Assembly: GCA_030606765.1 (NCBI GenBank)
Contig: JAUWFX010000109.1
Location: 1-6,134 of the forward strand
Length of the DNA: 6,134 nt
Source: Dehalococcoidia bacterium
GTDB lineage: Bacteria > Chloroflexota > Dehalococcoidia > GIF9 > AB-539-J10
Reading direction: 5' to 3'
Positions within the stretch are counted from its first letter, which is position 1; every line of letters begins with the position of its first letter. The notes under the pieces are model-generated. The model saw nothing but the letters and a program-made list of their open reading frames with translations. It was not told where the DNA came from and ran no database searches. A program made the position numbers and the translations under genes. This document shows, in pieces, positions 1 through 6,134 of this stretch.

Positions 1-976
1 TACCTGCCAACAGGAATGTCCCAGTGATGTTGACTTTCCCATCTTCGTACGGAAAGCCAGAAGTATAGCCCAAGACAATGGGCAGCATGGTGTTTGTGCC
101 CACTCTGGGCAACTGCAATCTCTGGCGAGGCTTATGACAAGCCCTGCTATTAAGCAAAAGAGATTGGAATGGCTATCTGATAAATATCGTACTTCTGATG
201 ACTCCGATGTTCTTTTTTGGGTTGGGTGTGCCCCATATTTTGAACCCATCTTTGAGGATATCGAATTCAGTCCTCTTGACATAACCAAGGCAAGCCTCAA
301 GACCTTGAACTTGCTGGGGATTGAGCCCAAGCTGCTTCCTAATGAGAAATGCTGTGGTCATGATGCGCTTTGGACTGGCGATATAGAAACATTTAAGAAA
401 CTAGCCGAGCACAATGCCACCCAAATAAAAGAAGCCGGCGTGAAGAAAATAATCTTCTCCTGCCCTGAAGGCTACCGAACATTCAAGTTGGATTATCCAA
501 ATTTCGGCTTTGATGTAGGTTGTGAGTTACAACATATCTCTGAATTTCTGGCGGAGAGAATAGAAAAGGATGGGTTGAAGTTTAATGAAGTGAAAAAAAA
601 GGTGACCTATCAAGATCCATGCAGGTTGGGAAGGCATCTGGGTGTCTATGATGCCCCTCGAAAGATACTTGAATCTATTCCCGGCATAGAATTTGTCGAG
701 ATGCAATATAGTAGATGGGATTCTATTTGCTGTGGCACCAGTGCTTGGACTAATTGTGACTCATGCTCCAACATGCTACGGGCGGAAAGGTTGTCTGAGG
801 CAACCGCAACCGGGGCTGAGACGCTTATAACATGCTGCCCCAAATGTCAAACCCATTTTAGATGTGCCATGATAGATAAGGGAGAGGAAAAGCGGTCAAT
901 GCCAAGTATTGAGATAATGGATTTGGCAAGCCTGGTAGCAAATGCTATTAAGGAAAAGGTAATCATATCAAAATAA
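1..976 (+). CDS. HdrD-like heterodisulfide reductase-related Fe-S protein (5' end outside window)
   Basis: Partial gene, read from base 2 to the TAA at 974-976 (324 residues visible). The frame is open to the window edge, so the ATG at 134 (visible residue 45) is internal. The first residues are [14 protein letters not shown]2 and C6-P look like the end of a CxxCxxCxxxCP ferredoxin motif, as in HdrC or the front of HdrD. Two HdrB-type CCG domains follow. The first has C76, C117-C118 and C154, but reads CPEG where CxxC is expected, so the last cysteine is missing. The second is complete: C207-x35-CC(243,244)-x34-C279-x2-C282. In this family CCG domains bind non-cubane [4Fe-4S] clusters and carry out disulfide or related two-electron chemistry. 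No membrane segment is seen, so it is probably cytoplasmic. The next gene starts within its stop codon (TAATG), suggesting translational coupling. The family is clear; the substrate is unknown. Roughly 100 residues may be missing upstream, judged from HdrD-like lengths. Confidence 0.9.
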   Translation, partial: TCQQECPSDVDFPIFVRKARSIAQDNGQHGVCAHSGQLQSLARLMTSPAIKQKRLEWLSDKYRTSDDSDVLFWVGCAPYFEPIFEDIEFSPLDITKASLKTLNLLGIEPKLLPNEKCCGHDALWTGDIETFKKLAEHNATQIKEAGVKKIIFSCPEGYRTFKLDYPNFGFDVGCELQHISEFLAERIEKDGLKFNEVKKKVTYQDPCRLGRHLGVYDAPRKILESIPGIEFVEMQYSRWDSICCGTSAWTNCDSCSNMLRAERLSEATATGAETLITCCPKCQTHFRCAMIDKGEEKRSMPSIEIMDLASLVANAIKEKVIISK

Positions 977-1974
977 TGAGTAACAGTGAAAACGGACGTA
1001 AATCAATACTAGTAATCGGTGGTGGCATCGCTGGGATTCAGTCCTCACTTGACCTGGCTAATATGGGCTTTAAAGTATATTTGGTGGAAAAGACGCCCAG
1101 CATCGGGGGGAGAATGGCACAACTGGATAAGACCTTCCCCACTAATGATTGTGCCATGTGTATTCTTGCCCCCAAGATGATAGAGGCAAGCCAGCATCCT
1201 AACATAGAACTCTTAACTTATTCCGAAATTGAAAAGGTTTCAGGCGAAGTAGGAAATTTCAAGGTCAAGGTTAAGAAGAAGGCGACGTACGTTGATTGGG
1301 ATAAATGCACCGGCTGCGGGGAATGCTCTCAGATGGAGTTAACTGACACAAAGGAGTTTGAGGGTGAAATTTGGGTTGACAGGATTAGGATAGACGAGGC
1401 GAGTTGCATCCAGTGTGGTGACTGTGCCCAGGCTTGCGTTGAAGAAAATAAGGAAAAGCAGGCCATGACCAACGTTGCCTTTGAAAGGCGAAGTTTTACT
1501 GAACTTCCTCCGGAGGAGCGAGAGGGGAGGGAGCCTGAAACATTGCCCCAGCGGGTAGCCTTGATGGACGAGAAATCACGGATAGATTTTTGGCAGAGAG
1601 AACTCAGCAGATGCATAAAGTGCTTCGGATGCTGTGATGTCTGCCCTGTATGGATTTATGACAAAACTGAACTAGAAGATCCAGAGTGGATCACGCCCGG
1701 GGAAATACCTCCTGCTGTTCCTCTCTTTCACATAATAAGGGCTTATCGCGTTGGCGATAACTGCATTAACTGTGGTATGTGCGAAGAGACTTGTCCTATG
1801 AGTATACCTCTGCGTACTATCCACCAGCTTATGCGGCGTCAACCTCCTGAGTCGGTTTTTGAAATCATTCCAGGCTTAGATGCGGAGACGAAAAAGAAAC
1901 TCGTGCAAGCAGTGCGCAAGCAACCCAAAGCCGAGAAGAAACAACCTGCAGCCAAGAGGGAGGGAAGGAAATGA
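976..1974 (+). CDS. HdrA amino-terminal half fused to an FdhB-like multi-[4Fe-4S] ferredoxin module
   Basis: 332 residues, about half a usual HdrA. Residues 11-46 form an FAD-binding Rossmann start: GGGIAG at 15-20, acidic E38 ending the second strand, then GGR at 44-46. NDCAMC (C59, C62) followed by ILAPKM is a typical HdrA signature. CTGCGEC (C111, C114, C117) opens the HdrA ferredoxin insert, but the expected fourth Cys-Pro does not follow. Instead come C144/C147/C150/C154, then C213/C216/C219/C223 (with extra C220), then C263/C266/C269/C273-P. The block from about FWQRELSRC (205-213) through [13 protein letters not shown] (251-263) to IPL resembles the carboxy half of FdhB/F420-dehydrogenase-beta-like proteins partnering Hdr. 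The HdrA carboxy half is absent here but present in the gene at 4016. The tail (about 314-332) is Lys-rich and probably disordered. The start at ATG 976 overlaps the previous stop by one base; the only nearby purine-rich stretch (950-959) is distant, so coupled translation is likely. Predicted role: FAD-containing electron-transfer subunit linking FdhA to Hdr. Confidence 0.85.
   Translation: MSNSENGRKSILVIGGGIAGIQSSLDLANMGFKVYLVEKTPSIGGRMAQLDKTFPTNDCAMCILAPKMIEASQHPNIELLTYSEIEKVSGEVGNFKVKVKKKATYVDWDKCTGCGECSQMELTDTKEFEGEIWVDRIRIDEASCIQCGDCAQACVEENKEKQAMTNVAFERRSFTELPPEEREGREPETLPQRVALMDEKSRIDFWQRELSRCIKCFGCCDVCPVWIYDKTELEDPEWITPGEIPPAVPLFHIIRAYRVGDNCINCGMCEETCPMSIPLRTIHQLMRRQPPESVFEIIPGLDAETKKKLVQAVRKQPKAEKKQPAAKREGRK
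1306..1317 (+). repeat. Ferredoxin-coding direct repeat, copy 1 (TGCACCGGCTGC)
   Basis: Encodes CTGC (C111-C114) at the point where gene 2 stops following the HdrA ferredoxin pattern. It matches 4424-4435 at 11 of 12 bases in the same frame. It could be a recombination site, or simply conserved ferredoxin codons. Confidence 0.4.
1958..1963 (+). promoter_or_regulatory. Ribosome binding site for fdhA
   Basis: GGGAGG lies 7 bases upstream of the ATG at 1971, inside the end of the preceding gene. It supports this start, which overlaps the previous stop by 4 bases (ATGA). Confidence 0.75.
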
Positions 1975-4010
1975 ATAGTGACTTTGTATTAACCGTATGT
2001 CCTTTCTGTGGCTGTGGCTGTCAGTTTTATCTCCAGACTATGGATAATGAGATAGCTGGAGTGGTTCCTTGCAAGACCGACGAAATAAGTGAAGGAAAGC
2101 TTTGTATAAAGGGAAGAAATGCAGCAGATTTTGTCAACCACCCTGACCGGCTCAAGTCACCCTTGGTAAAAAGAGATGGCAAATTTGAACCGGCAAGCTG
2201 GGATGAAGCTTTAGACATCGTGAGTAAACAGCTAAGCCAGATAAAGCAAATACACGGCCCTGATTCCGTAGGTGTCCTTTCATCTGCTAAGTGTACCAAT
2301 GAGGAAAATTTTGTCCTGATGAAATTTGCACGGGCAGTCATTGGCACAAATAACGTTGACCATTGTGCTCGACTTTGTCATGCCTCGACGGTGCTGGGTT
2401 TAGTCAAGTCTTTTGGCAGTGGAGCGATGACAAACAGCGTACCGGAAGTGGAAGGTGCGGATTGTATTTTCGCTATAGGAACTAACACGATTGAGCAGCA
2501 TCCCCTCATAAGCTCGAGGGTTCTACGGGCCAAGGAAAAGGGTGCCAAGTTGATTGTGGCTGACCCGCGCCGTACACCTCTAGTTGAGTTTGCTGATGTT
2601 TATCTTCAGCATAAGCCAGGAACGGATGTTTGCCTGCTTAATGGCATTATGAATCTCATCCTTTCTTGGGATTTGGCTGACAAGGATTTCATTGCCCAGC
2701 GTACCGAAGGCTTTGAGGAATTGGAAAGGAAAGTGAAAGAATACCCACCAGAGAGAGTGTGCGAAATAACCGGAGTTGAACAGGCTGCTTTGGAGAGGGC
2801 AGCTCGAACTTATGGCGAAGCCAAAAAAGCGAGCATCCTATATGCCATGGGTATAACGCAGCATACCACCGGCACTGATAACGTGGAATCTTGCGCCAAT
2901 CTGGCAATGCTCACCGGGAATGTTGGTCGCGAGTCAACAGGGGTAAACCCGCTTCGCGGGCAGAACAATGTTCAGGGTGCCTGTGATATGGGTGCTCTAC
3001 CAAATGTTTACTCAGGCTATCAATCAGTCACAGATGGGACGGCAAGAGCCAAATTTGAAAAAGCGTGGGGGGTTAAGCTACCACAAGAGGTAGGACTCAC
3101 TGTTACTGAGATGCCAGATGCTGCTCTTAATGGTTCGCTTAAAGCAATGTATATAATGGGAGAGAATCCCATGCTTTCTGACCCGGATATAAATCACTTA
3201 AAGAAGGCTCTCAGTTCTCTCGATTTCATGGTGGTACAAGATATATTCCTGTCTGAGACGGCACAGTTCGCCCATGTGATATTGCCAGCCTGTTCCTTCG
3301 CTGAGAAGGAAGGCACTTTTACCGCAACGGATAGAAGAGTTCAAAGAGTAAGGAAGGCGATAGAGCCCATAGGTGATTCTAAGCCGGACTGGCTCATAGT
3401 GGGTGAGCTTGGCCAAAAAATGGGGGGCAAAGGATTTGATTATAAGTCAGTTCAAGACATTATGAAGGAAATCGCACAGCTTACCCCCAGTTATGCCGGT
3501 ATTTCCTATGAGCGATTGGATGATGGAGAGGTTCTGGCTTGGCCATGCCCTTCGAAAGGACATCGCGGAACTAAGTTCCTTCACAAGGATGCCTTTACCA
3601 GAGGTAAGGGAAAGTTCTTTGCCATTGAGTATAAAGAGCCTGCTGAATTACCAGATAAGGAATATCCTTTTATCTTGACTACGGGTAGGTTAATGTTTCA
3701 GTTTCATACTGGGACTATGACTCGCAGGATTCCTATCCTGGAGAGGGAACTCCCTACCGGTTTTGTGGAACTCAATACTGAAGATGCGAAAAAACTCTCG
3801 ATAGCACAGGGGGAAAAGGTAAAAGTAAAATCACGGCGAGGCGAAATTGAGATAAAGGCTTTCGTTACGGATGGAATTCTCCCAGGAGTGGTATTCATAC
3901 CTTTTCACTTTGCTGAATGTCCCGCCAATGAGCTTACCAGCAGCAACATTGACCCTGAAGCTAAAATCCCCGAGTTTAAAGTCTGCGCTGTGAAAGTCTA
4001 CAAGGGGTGA
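1971..4010 (+). CDS. fdhA: Formate dehydrogenase catalytic subunit (Mo/W-bis-MGD, Cys-type)
   Basis: 679 residues, close to the short FdhF/FdhA type (E. coli FdhF is 715), with no extra amino-terminal ferredoxins. It interconverts formate and CO2. The [4Fe-4S] domain starts at once: C10, C13, C17 and C45, followed by K47 in CIKGR, matching the electron-transfer lysine K44 of E. coli FdhF. The metal ligand is C136 in ARLCH (TGT at 2376-2378) where FdhF has Sec140, followed by the catalytic histidine H137. The catalytic arginine is R329 in [11 protein letters not shown], matching R333. This Cys/Sec-His plus Arg set separates formate dehydrogenases from nitrate reductases in the same superfamily. 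The molybdopterin-binding carboxy domain spans about 565-677, with [16 protein letters not shown] at 571-586. There is no twin-arginine leader, so the enzyme is cytoplasmic. It lies between two Hdr/FdhB chimeric genes, so electrons probably pass to their ferredoxin domains. Mo versus W cannot be decided from the sequence. Confidence 0.95.
   Translation: MNSDFVLTVCPFCGCGCQFYLQTMDNEIAGVVPCKTDEISEGKLCIKGRNAADFVNHPDRLKSPLVKRDGKFEPASWDEALDIVSKQLSQIKQIHGPDSVGVLSSAKCTNEENFVLMKFARAVIGTNNVDHCARLCHASTVLGLVKSFGSGAMTNSVPEVEGADCIFAIGTNTIEQHPLISSRVLRAKEKGAKLIVADPRRTPLVEFADVYLQHKPGTDVCLLNGIMNLILSWDLADKDFIAQRTEGFEELERKVKEYPPERVCEITGVEQAALERAARTYGEAKKASILYAMGITQHTTGTDNVESCANLAMLTGNVGRESTGVNPLRGQNNVQGACDMGALPNVYSGYQSVTDGTARAKFEKAWGVKLPQEVGLTVTEMPDAALNGSLKAMYIMGENPMLSDPDINHLKKALSSLDFMVVQDIFLSETAQFAHVILPACSFAEKEGTFTATDRRVQRVRKAIEPIGDSKPDWLIVGELGQKMGGKGFDYKSVQDIMKEIAQLTPSYAGISYERLDDGEVLAWPCPSKGHRGTKFLHKDAFTRGKGKFFAIEYKEPAELPDKEYPFILTTGRLMFQFHTGTMTRRIPILERELPTGFVELNTEDAKKLSIAQGEKVKVKSRRGEIEIKAFVTDGILPGVVFIPFHFAECPANELTSSNIDPEAKIPEFKVCAVKVYKG
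4002..4010 (+). promoter_or_regulatory. Ribosome binding site deciding the start at ATG 4016
   Basis: AAGGGGTGAT (4002-4011) is nearly the full anti-Shine-Dalgarno complement (AAGGAGGTGAT with one base missing). It spans the fdhA stop codon and ends a few bases before ATG 4016. It favours ATG 4016 over the in-frame GTG at 4007, which lies within the site itself. Confidence 0.75.
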
Positions 4011-4015
4011 TAAAC

Positions 4016-5443
4016 ATGGCTGAGAAGGAAACAACCGTAATAACGGAAGCAGAGAAAATTTTAGATAGGGAAAACATAATAGCGAAAGCAGAGGAAGTCT
4101 TAGACCAAGGCTATGATGGCATCATTGGGCTTCGAAAAAGATGGGGACATGTAAGCCCTTATCTTTTTACAACTAAGGACGAGCTTAAAGAACTGGAACT
4201 GGAGCCCCGATATAACCTGGCAATTTTTGTTCGGCAGATTAAGGATAAGTGGCCTGAGAGAAAATTCGGGCTTGTTGCCAGGGGATGTGACGAAAGGGCT
4301 TTAGATAAACTTGAAGAACTAGGTGTTTTTAGTAAAGAGGGCGTGGTTTTTATAGGTATAACCTGTTCCATGGAACAGGCGGAGGAATGTAACTGTGAGA
4401 AGCCAATCTATACTCCCTTGGATTGCACCGGTTGCTGGAAGTGTATGGAAGAGTGCCCGAAGGATGCTATCACACGGATAAATGTTTGCCCCATCCTGGT
4501 GCCCGATGAGTTTAACATTAATTTATCTCAAAGGAAGGCTATCTATCTGCCTTTCCCTCAGGCAGTGCCTAAGAAAAACGTCAGAGATCCCAATCACTGC
4601 CTACGAATCACAGAGAAGCTCGAATGTAAGGGATGTGAAAACGCTTGCGAAGCTAAGGCAATCGTTCATGATATGGCTGACCAGATTGTGGATCTGGATG
4701 TTGGCGTTATCGTAGTTGCTAGTGGACTGGACCTCTACGATGTCTCAAAACTTGAGGAATATGGTTACGGAAGGATAAAGAATGTCATCACGGCCATGGA
4801 ATTTGAGAGGTTGACTGCTGCCTCCGGACCCACTATGGGAGAACTGAAGCGTCCTTCGGATGGCAGGATACCTGAGAATATAGCTTTTATCCAATGTGTC
4901 GGCTCTCGCGATTTCAGGAATAAAGCTTACTGCTCCAGTGTCTGCTGCATGCACGCCACCAAGGAGGCAATGCTGGCTTTCGAGCATCACCCAGGGACAA
5001 AATCCACCATTTTCTACATGGATATGAGAGCTGTGGGTAAAAGGTTCCAAGAATACATTGCCAGGGCTAAAAAGGAATACAATGCGACTTATATCAGGAG
5101 TCGCCCTGGCAGGATCGAGGTTAATCGCAAGAATGATAACCCCATTGTCTGGTATGAGGATACAACTACTGGGGAAATAAAGAAATTTGAGGCAGAAATA
5201 GTGGTTCTTGCTCAAGCGATGATTCCTCAAATCACAAAGGATCTAGCAGAAATATTAGGTATAGAGTTAGATGAAAATGGCTTTGTGAAGACTCCAGGTG
5301 GATTCTTGCAACCTCTGGATACTACAAAGCCTGGCATCTTTGCTTGCGGCTATGTCCACAGTCCACGTGATATCCCGGATTCTGTAACCCAGGCCTCGGG
5401 GGCGGCAGGCAGAGCTGCTGAAGCTATAGCGGGAGGTAGTTGA
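4016..5443 (+). CDS. FdhB-like amino-terminal domain fused to HdrA carboxy-terminal half
   Basis: 475 residues from ATG 4016, 5 bases after the fdhA stop; an in-frame GTG at 4007 would add three residues but has no good ribosome site. Residues about 35-127 resemble the front of FdhB/F420-hydrogenase-beta-like Hdr partners: IGLRKRWGHVSPYLF, ARGCDERA (C91), then C117, C125 and C127. A ferredoxin motif follows, C137/C140/C143/C147-P, and then a lone C158-P beginning the HdrA sequence CPILVPDEFNINLSQRKAIY. The rest is HdrA: LPFPQAVP, second ferredoxin C195/C204/C207/C211, VIVVASGLDLYD, an ASGPT segment, IQCVGSRD (C294), YCSSVCCMHATKEA (C306, C310, C311) and the FAD-closing GIFACGYVHSPRDIPDSV near the end. 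The GxGxxG Rossmann start of HdrA is missing and instead occurs in the gene at 976, so the two proteins probably assemble one flavin site or complement one another. No membrane segments are seen. Role: flavin/Fe-S electron transfer between FdhA and Hdr. Confidence 0.85.
   Translation: MAEKETTVITEAEKILDRENIIAKAEEVLDQGYDGIIGLRKRWGHVSPYLFTTKDELKELELEPRYNLAIFVRQIKDKWPERKFGLVARGCDERALDKLEELGVFSKEGVVFIGITCSMEQAEECNCEKPIYTPLDCTGCWKCMEECPKDAITRINVCPILVPDEFNINLSQRKAIYLPFPQAVPKKNVRDPNHCLRITEKLECKGCENACEAKAIVHDMADQIVDLDVGVIVVASGLDLYDVSKLEEYGYGRIKNVITAMEFERLTAASGPTMGELKRPSDGRIPENIAFIQCVGSRDFRNKAYCSSVCCMHATKEAMLAFEHHPGTKSTIFYMDMRAVGKRFQEYIARAKKEYNATYIRSRPGRIEVNRKNDNPIVWYEDTTTGEIKKFEAEIVVLAQAMIPQITKDLAEILGIELDENGFVKTPGGFLQPLDTTKPGIFACGYVHSPRDIPDSVTQASGAAGRAAEAIAGGS
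4362..4379. repeat. Perfect 18-base palindrome inside the FdhB-like domain
   Basis: CCTGTTCCATGGAACAGG is fully self-complementary, centred between 4370 and 4371, and does not extend further. It encodes part of TCSMEQA, just after C117 of the gene starting at 4016, and ends 44 bases before the CTGC repeat. No known operator is recognised. It may be chance. Confidence 0.5.
4424..4435 (+). repeat. Ferredoxin-coding direct repeat, copy 2 (TGCACCGGTTGC)
   Basis: Encodes CTGC (C137-C140) between the FdhB-like and HdrA parts of gene 4. It is the in-frame partner of 1306-1317, differing at one third-codon base. The same caution applies: cysteine motifs constrain the sequence. Confidence 0.4.
5431..5437 (+). 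promoter_or_regulatory. Ribosome binding site for hdrA at 5445
   Basis: GGGAGGT lies 7 bases before the ATG at 5445, within the last codons of the preceding gene. It gives a clear start for the final gene. Confidence 0.8.
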
Positions 5444-5444
5444 G

Positions 5445-6134
5445 ATGGAAGAGCCCCGTATCGGAGTCTTTGTCTGTCATTGTGGCAGGAACATAGGGGC
5501 ATATGTAGATGTTCCTGGAGTGGTGGAATACGTAAAGGGATTGCCTAATGTCGTGCATGCTGAGCGTAATCTATACACCTGCTCTGAAGAGGGGATATCA
5601 GCAATTAAGAAGGGGATTCAGGAGCACAATCTGAACCGCGTCATAGTAGCTTCTTGTACACCTAGGACTCACGAGCCGCTCTTTAGGTCTGCCTGCGAAG
5701 CTGTAGGCTTAAACAAATACCTTTTCGAGTTTGTTAACATAAGAGACCAATGCTCCTGGGTGCATATGCATGAGCCTGAGAAAGCTACGGAAAAGGCTAA
5801 AGACCTTATAAGGATGGGAGTGGCCAAAGCCAGGTTGCTGGAGCCATTGGAGGAGATTGAAATCAAGGTAACTCCTTCAGCATTGGTGATTGGTGGAGGA
5901 ATTGTTGGAATGGAGGCAGCCTTAAACCTGGCCAGGCAGGGTTTTGATGTTCATTTAGTGGAGAAGGAGCCAGAACTTGGGGGGACTCTCCGCAGTATTC
6001 ATAAACTTTTTCCCACGAATCAAGAGGCAGTGAAGTTAAACAAACTACTTATTGAACAAGTTAAAAACCATCCCAAGATCGAGACTTATCTCTCGTCCAA
6101 AGTAAAACAAGTAACTGGATTTATAGGCAACTTC
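5445..6134 (+). CDS. hdrA: HdrA, heterodisulfide reductase flavin subunit (3' end outside window)
   Basis: 230 residues visible, open to the window end; a full HdrA is usually about 650 or more. The amino-terminal HdrA domain is present: IGVFVCHCGRNIG with C11 and C13, then C46, ASCTPRTHEPLF with C71, C84 and C103. The FAD Rossmann fold follows with GGGIVG at 150-155, E173 and LGG at 178-180. The position of the Cys pair NDCAMC in the gene at 976 here reads NQEAVK, so those two cysteines are absent. HdrA holds FAD and iron-sulfur clusters and is the bifurcating or electron-distributing subunit of Hdr complexes. It starts one base after the previous stop, so it is in the same transcript as fdhA. 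Together with the split HdrA it would give the complex two HdrA-type flavin units. Whether the downstream half is intact cannot be seen. Confidence 0.92.
   Translation, partial: MEEPRIGVFVCHCGRNIGAYVDVPGVVEYVKGLPNVVHAERNLYTCSEEGISAIKKGIQEHNLNRVIVASCTPRTHEPLFRSACEAVGLNKYLFEFVNIRDQCSWVHMHEPEKATEKAKDLIRMGVAKARLLEPLEEIEIKVTPSALVIGGGIVGMEAALNLARQGFDVHLVEKEPELGGTLRSIHKLFPTNQEAVKLNKLLIEQVKNHPKIETYLSSKVKQVTGFIGNF

Noticed and set aside
2376..2440. Selenocysteine insertion element after the active-site codon
   Set aside because: The codon is TGT, not TGA, so none is needed.
2948..2960. Hairpin CCCGC-TTC-GCGGG
   Set aside because: It lies in the codons around the catalytic Arg329 of fdhA, has no T-tract, and is explained by conserved coding.
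3725..3740. Hairpin CAGGAT-TCCT-ATCCTG
   Set aside because: Short stem in the middle of fdhA with no T-tract; not a terminator.
4007..4015. GTG start for gene 4, overlapping fdhA by 4 bases
   Set aside because: The near-consensus ribosome site at 4002-4010 covers this codon and is correctly spaced for ATG 4016. The GTG remains possible but is less likely.
1306..4435. Assembly artefact joining two operons
   Set aside because: Not excluded, but reading frames stay open through both junctions, spacing between genes is natural, and two reciprocal in-frame joins would be needed. Read coverage across 1250-1650 and 4350-4500 would settle it.
4745..5230. 161-residue open frame on the minus strand
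   Set aside because: It lies opposite the HdrA carboxy half, shows no family motif or ribosome site, and is best explained as a shadow of the coding strand. The other minus-strand frames and the small plus-strand frames at 3493 and 4482 are rejected for the same reason.
976..5443. Split hdrA as a pseudogene broken by insertion
   Set aside because: Both halves have clean starts, coupled overlaps or ribosome sites, no internal stops, and intact Fe-S motifs in the fused parts; they look maintained. No transposase or inverted repeats are present.

Overview
The window lies inside one tightly packed operon on the + strand of an anaerobic prokaryote. All five genes code for iron-sulfur, flavin or molybdenum/tungsten redox proteins of the heterodisulfide reductase (Hdr) and formate dehydrogenase (Fdh) families. 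Neighbouring genes overlap by 1 to 4 bases or sit 1 to 5 bases apart. There is no room for internal promoters or terminators, and both ends of the window cut through genes. Base composition looks mid-range (about mid-40s % GC by eye, not computed). The gene set fits a strict anaerobe such as an acetogen, syntroph, sulfate reducer or related subsurface lineage. I cannot name a genus, and I cannot exclude an archaeon, although clear Shine-Dalgarno sites precede three of the genes.

Layout: (1) 1-976, the 3' part of an HdrD-like protein, i.e. an HdrC-type ferredoxin end followed by two HdrB-type CCG domains; its true start lies upstream of the window. (2) 976-1974, an HdrA amino-terminal flavin half fused to a multi-cluster ferredoxin module of the FdhB/F420-dehydrogenase-beta-like type. 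(3) 1971-4010, a complete formate dehydrogenase catalytic subunit with cysteine, not selenocysteine, as the metal ligand. (4) 4016-5443, an FdhB-like amino-terminal domain fused to the HdrA carboxy-terminal half. (5) 5445 to the window end, the start of a second HdrA that has the amino-terminal domain missing from gene 2.

The most striking point is that genes 2 and 4 look like reciprocal chimeras. Gene 2 is HdrA-front plus FdhB-back; gene 4 is FdhB-front plus HdrA-back; the formate dehydrogenase gene lies between them. Both switches fall in the ferredoxin region, near a shared 12-base Cys-Thr-Gly-Cys coding sequence that differs at one base. One economical explanation is that a circular fdhA-fdhB-like segment integrated into an hdrA gene by a single crossover in ferredoxin-coding DNA. 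This is inference from motif recognition and needs alignment to confirm.

As a system, the genes suggest a cytoplasmic Fdh-Hdr complex. FdhA would exchange electrons with formate/CO2, the ferredoxin modules of genes 2 and 4 would wire it to HdrA flavin sites, and the HdrD-like protein would handle a disulfide or other two-electron partner. This resembles flavin-based electron bifurcation or confurcation known for Hdr-Fdh complexes. The physiological partner cannot be read from the sequence.
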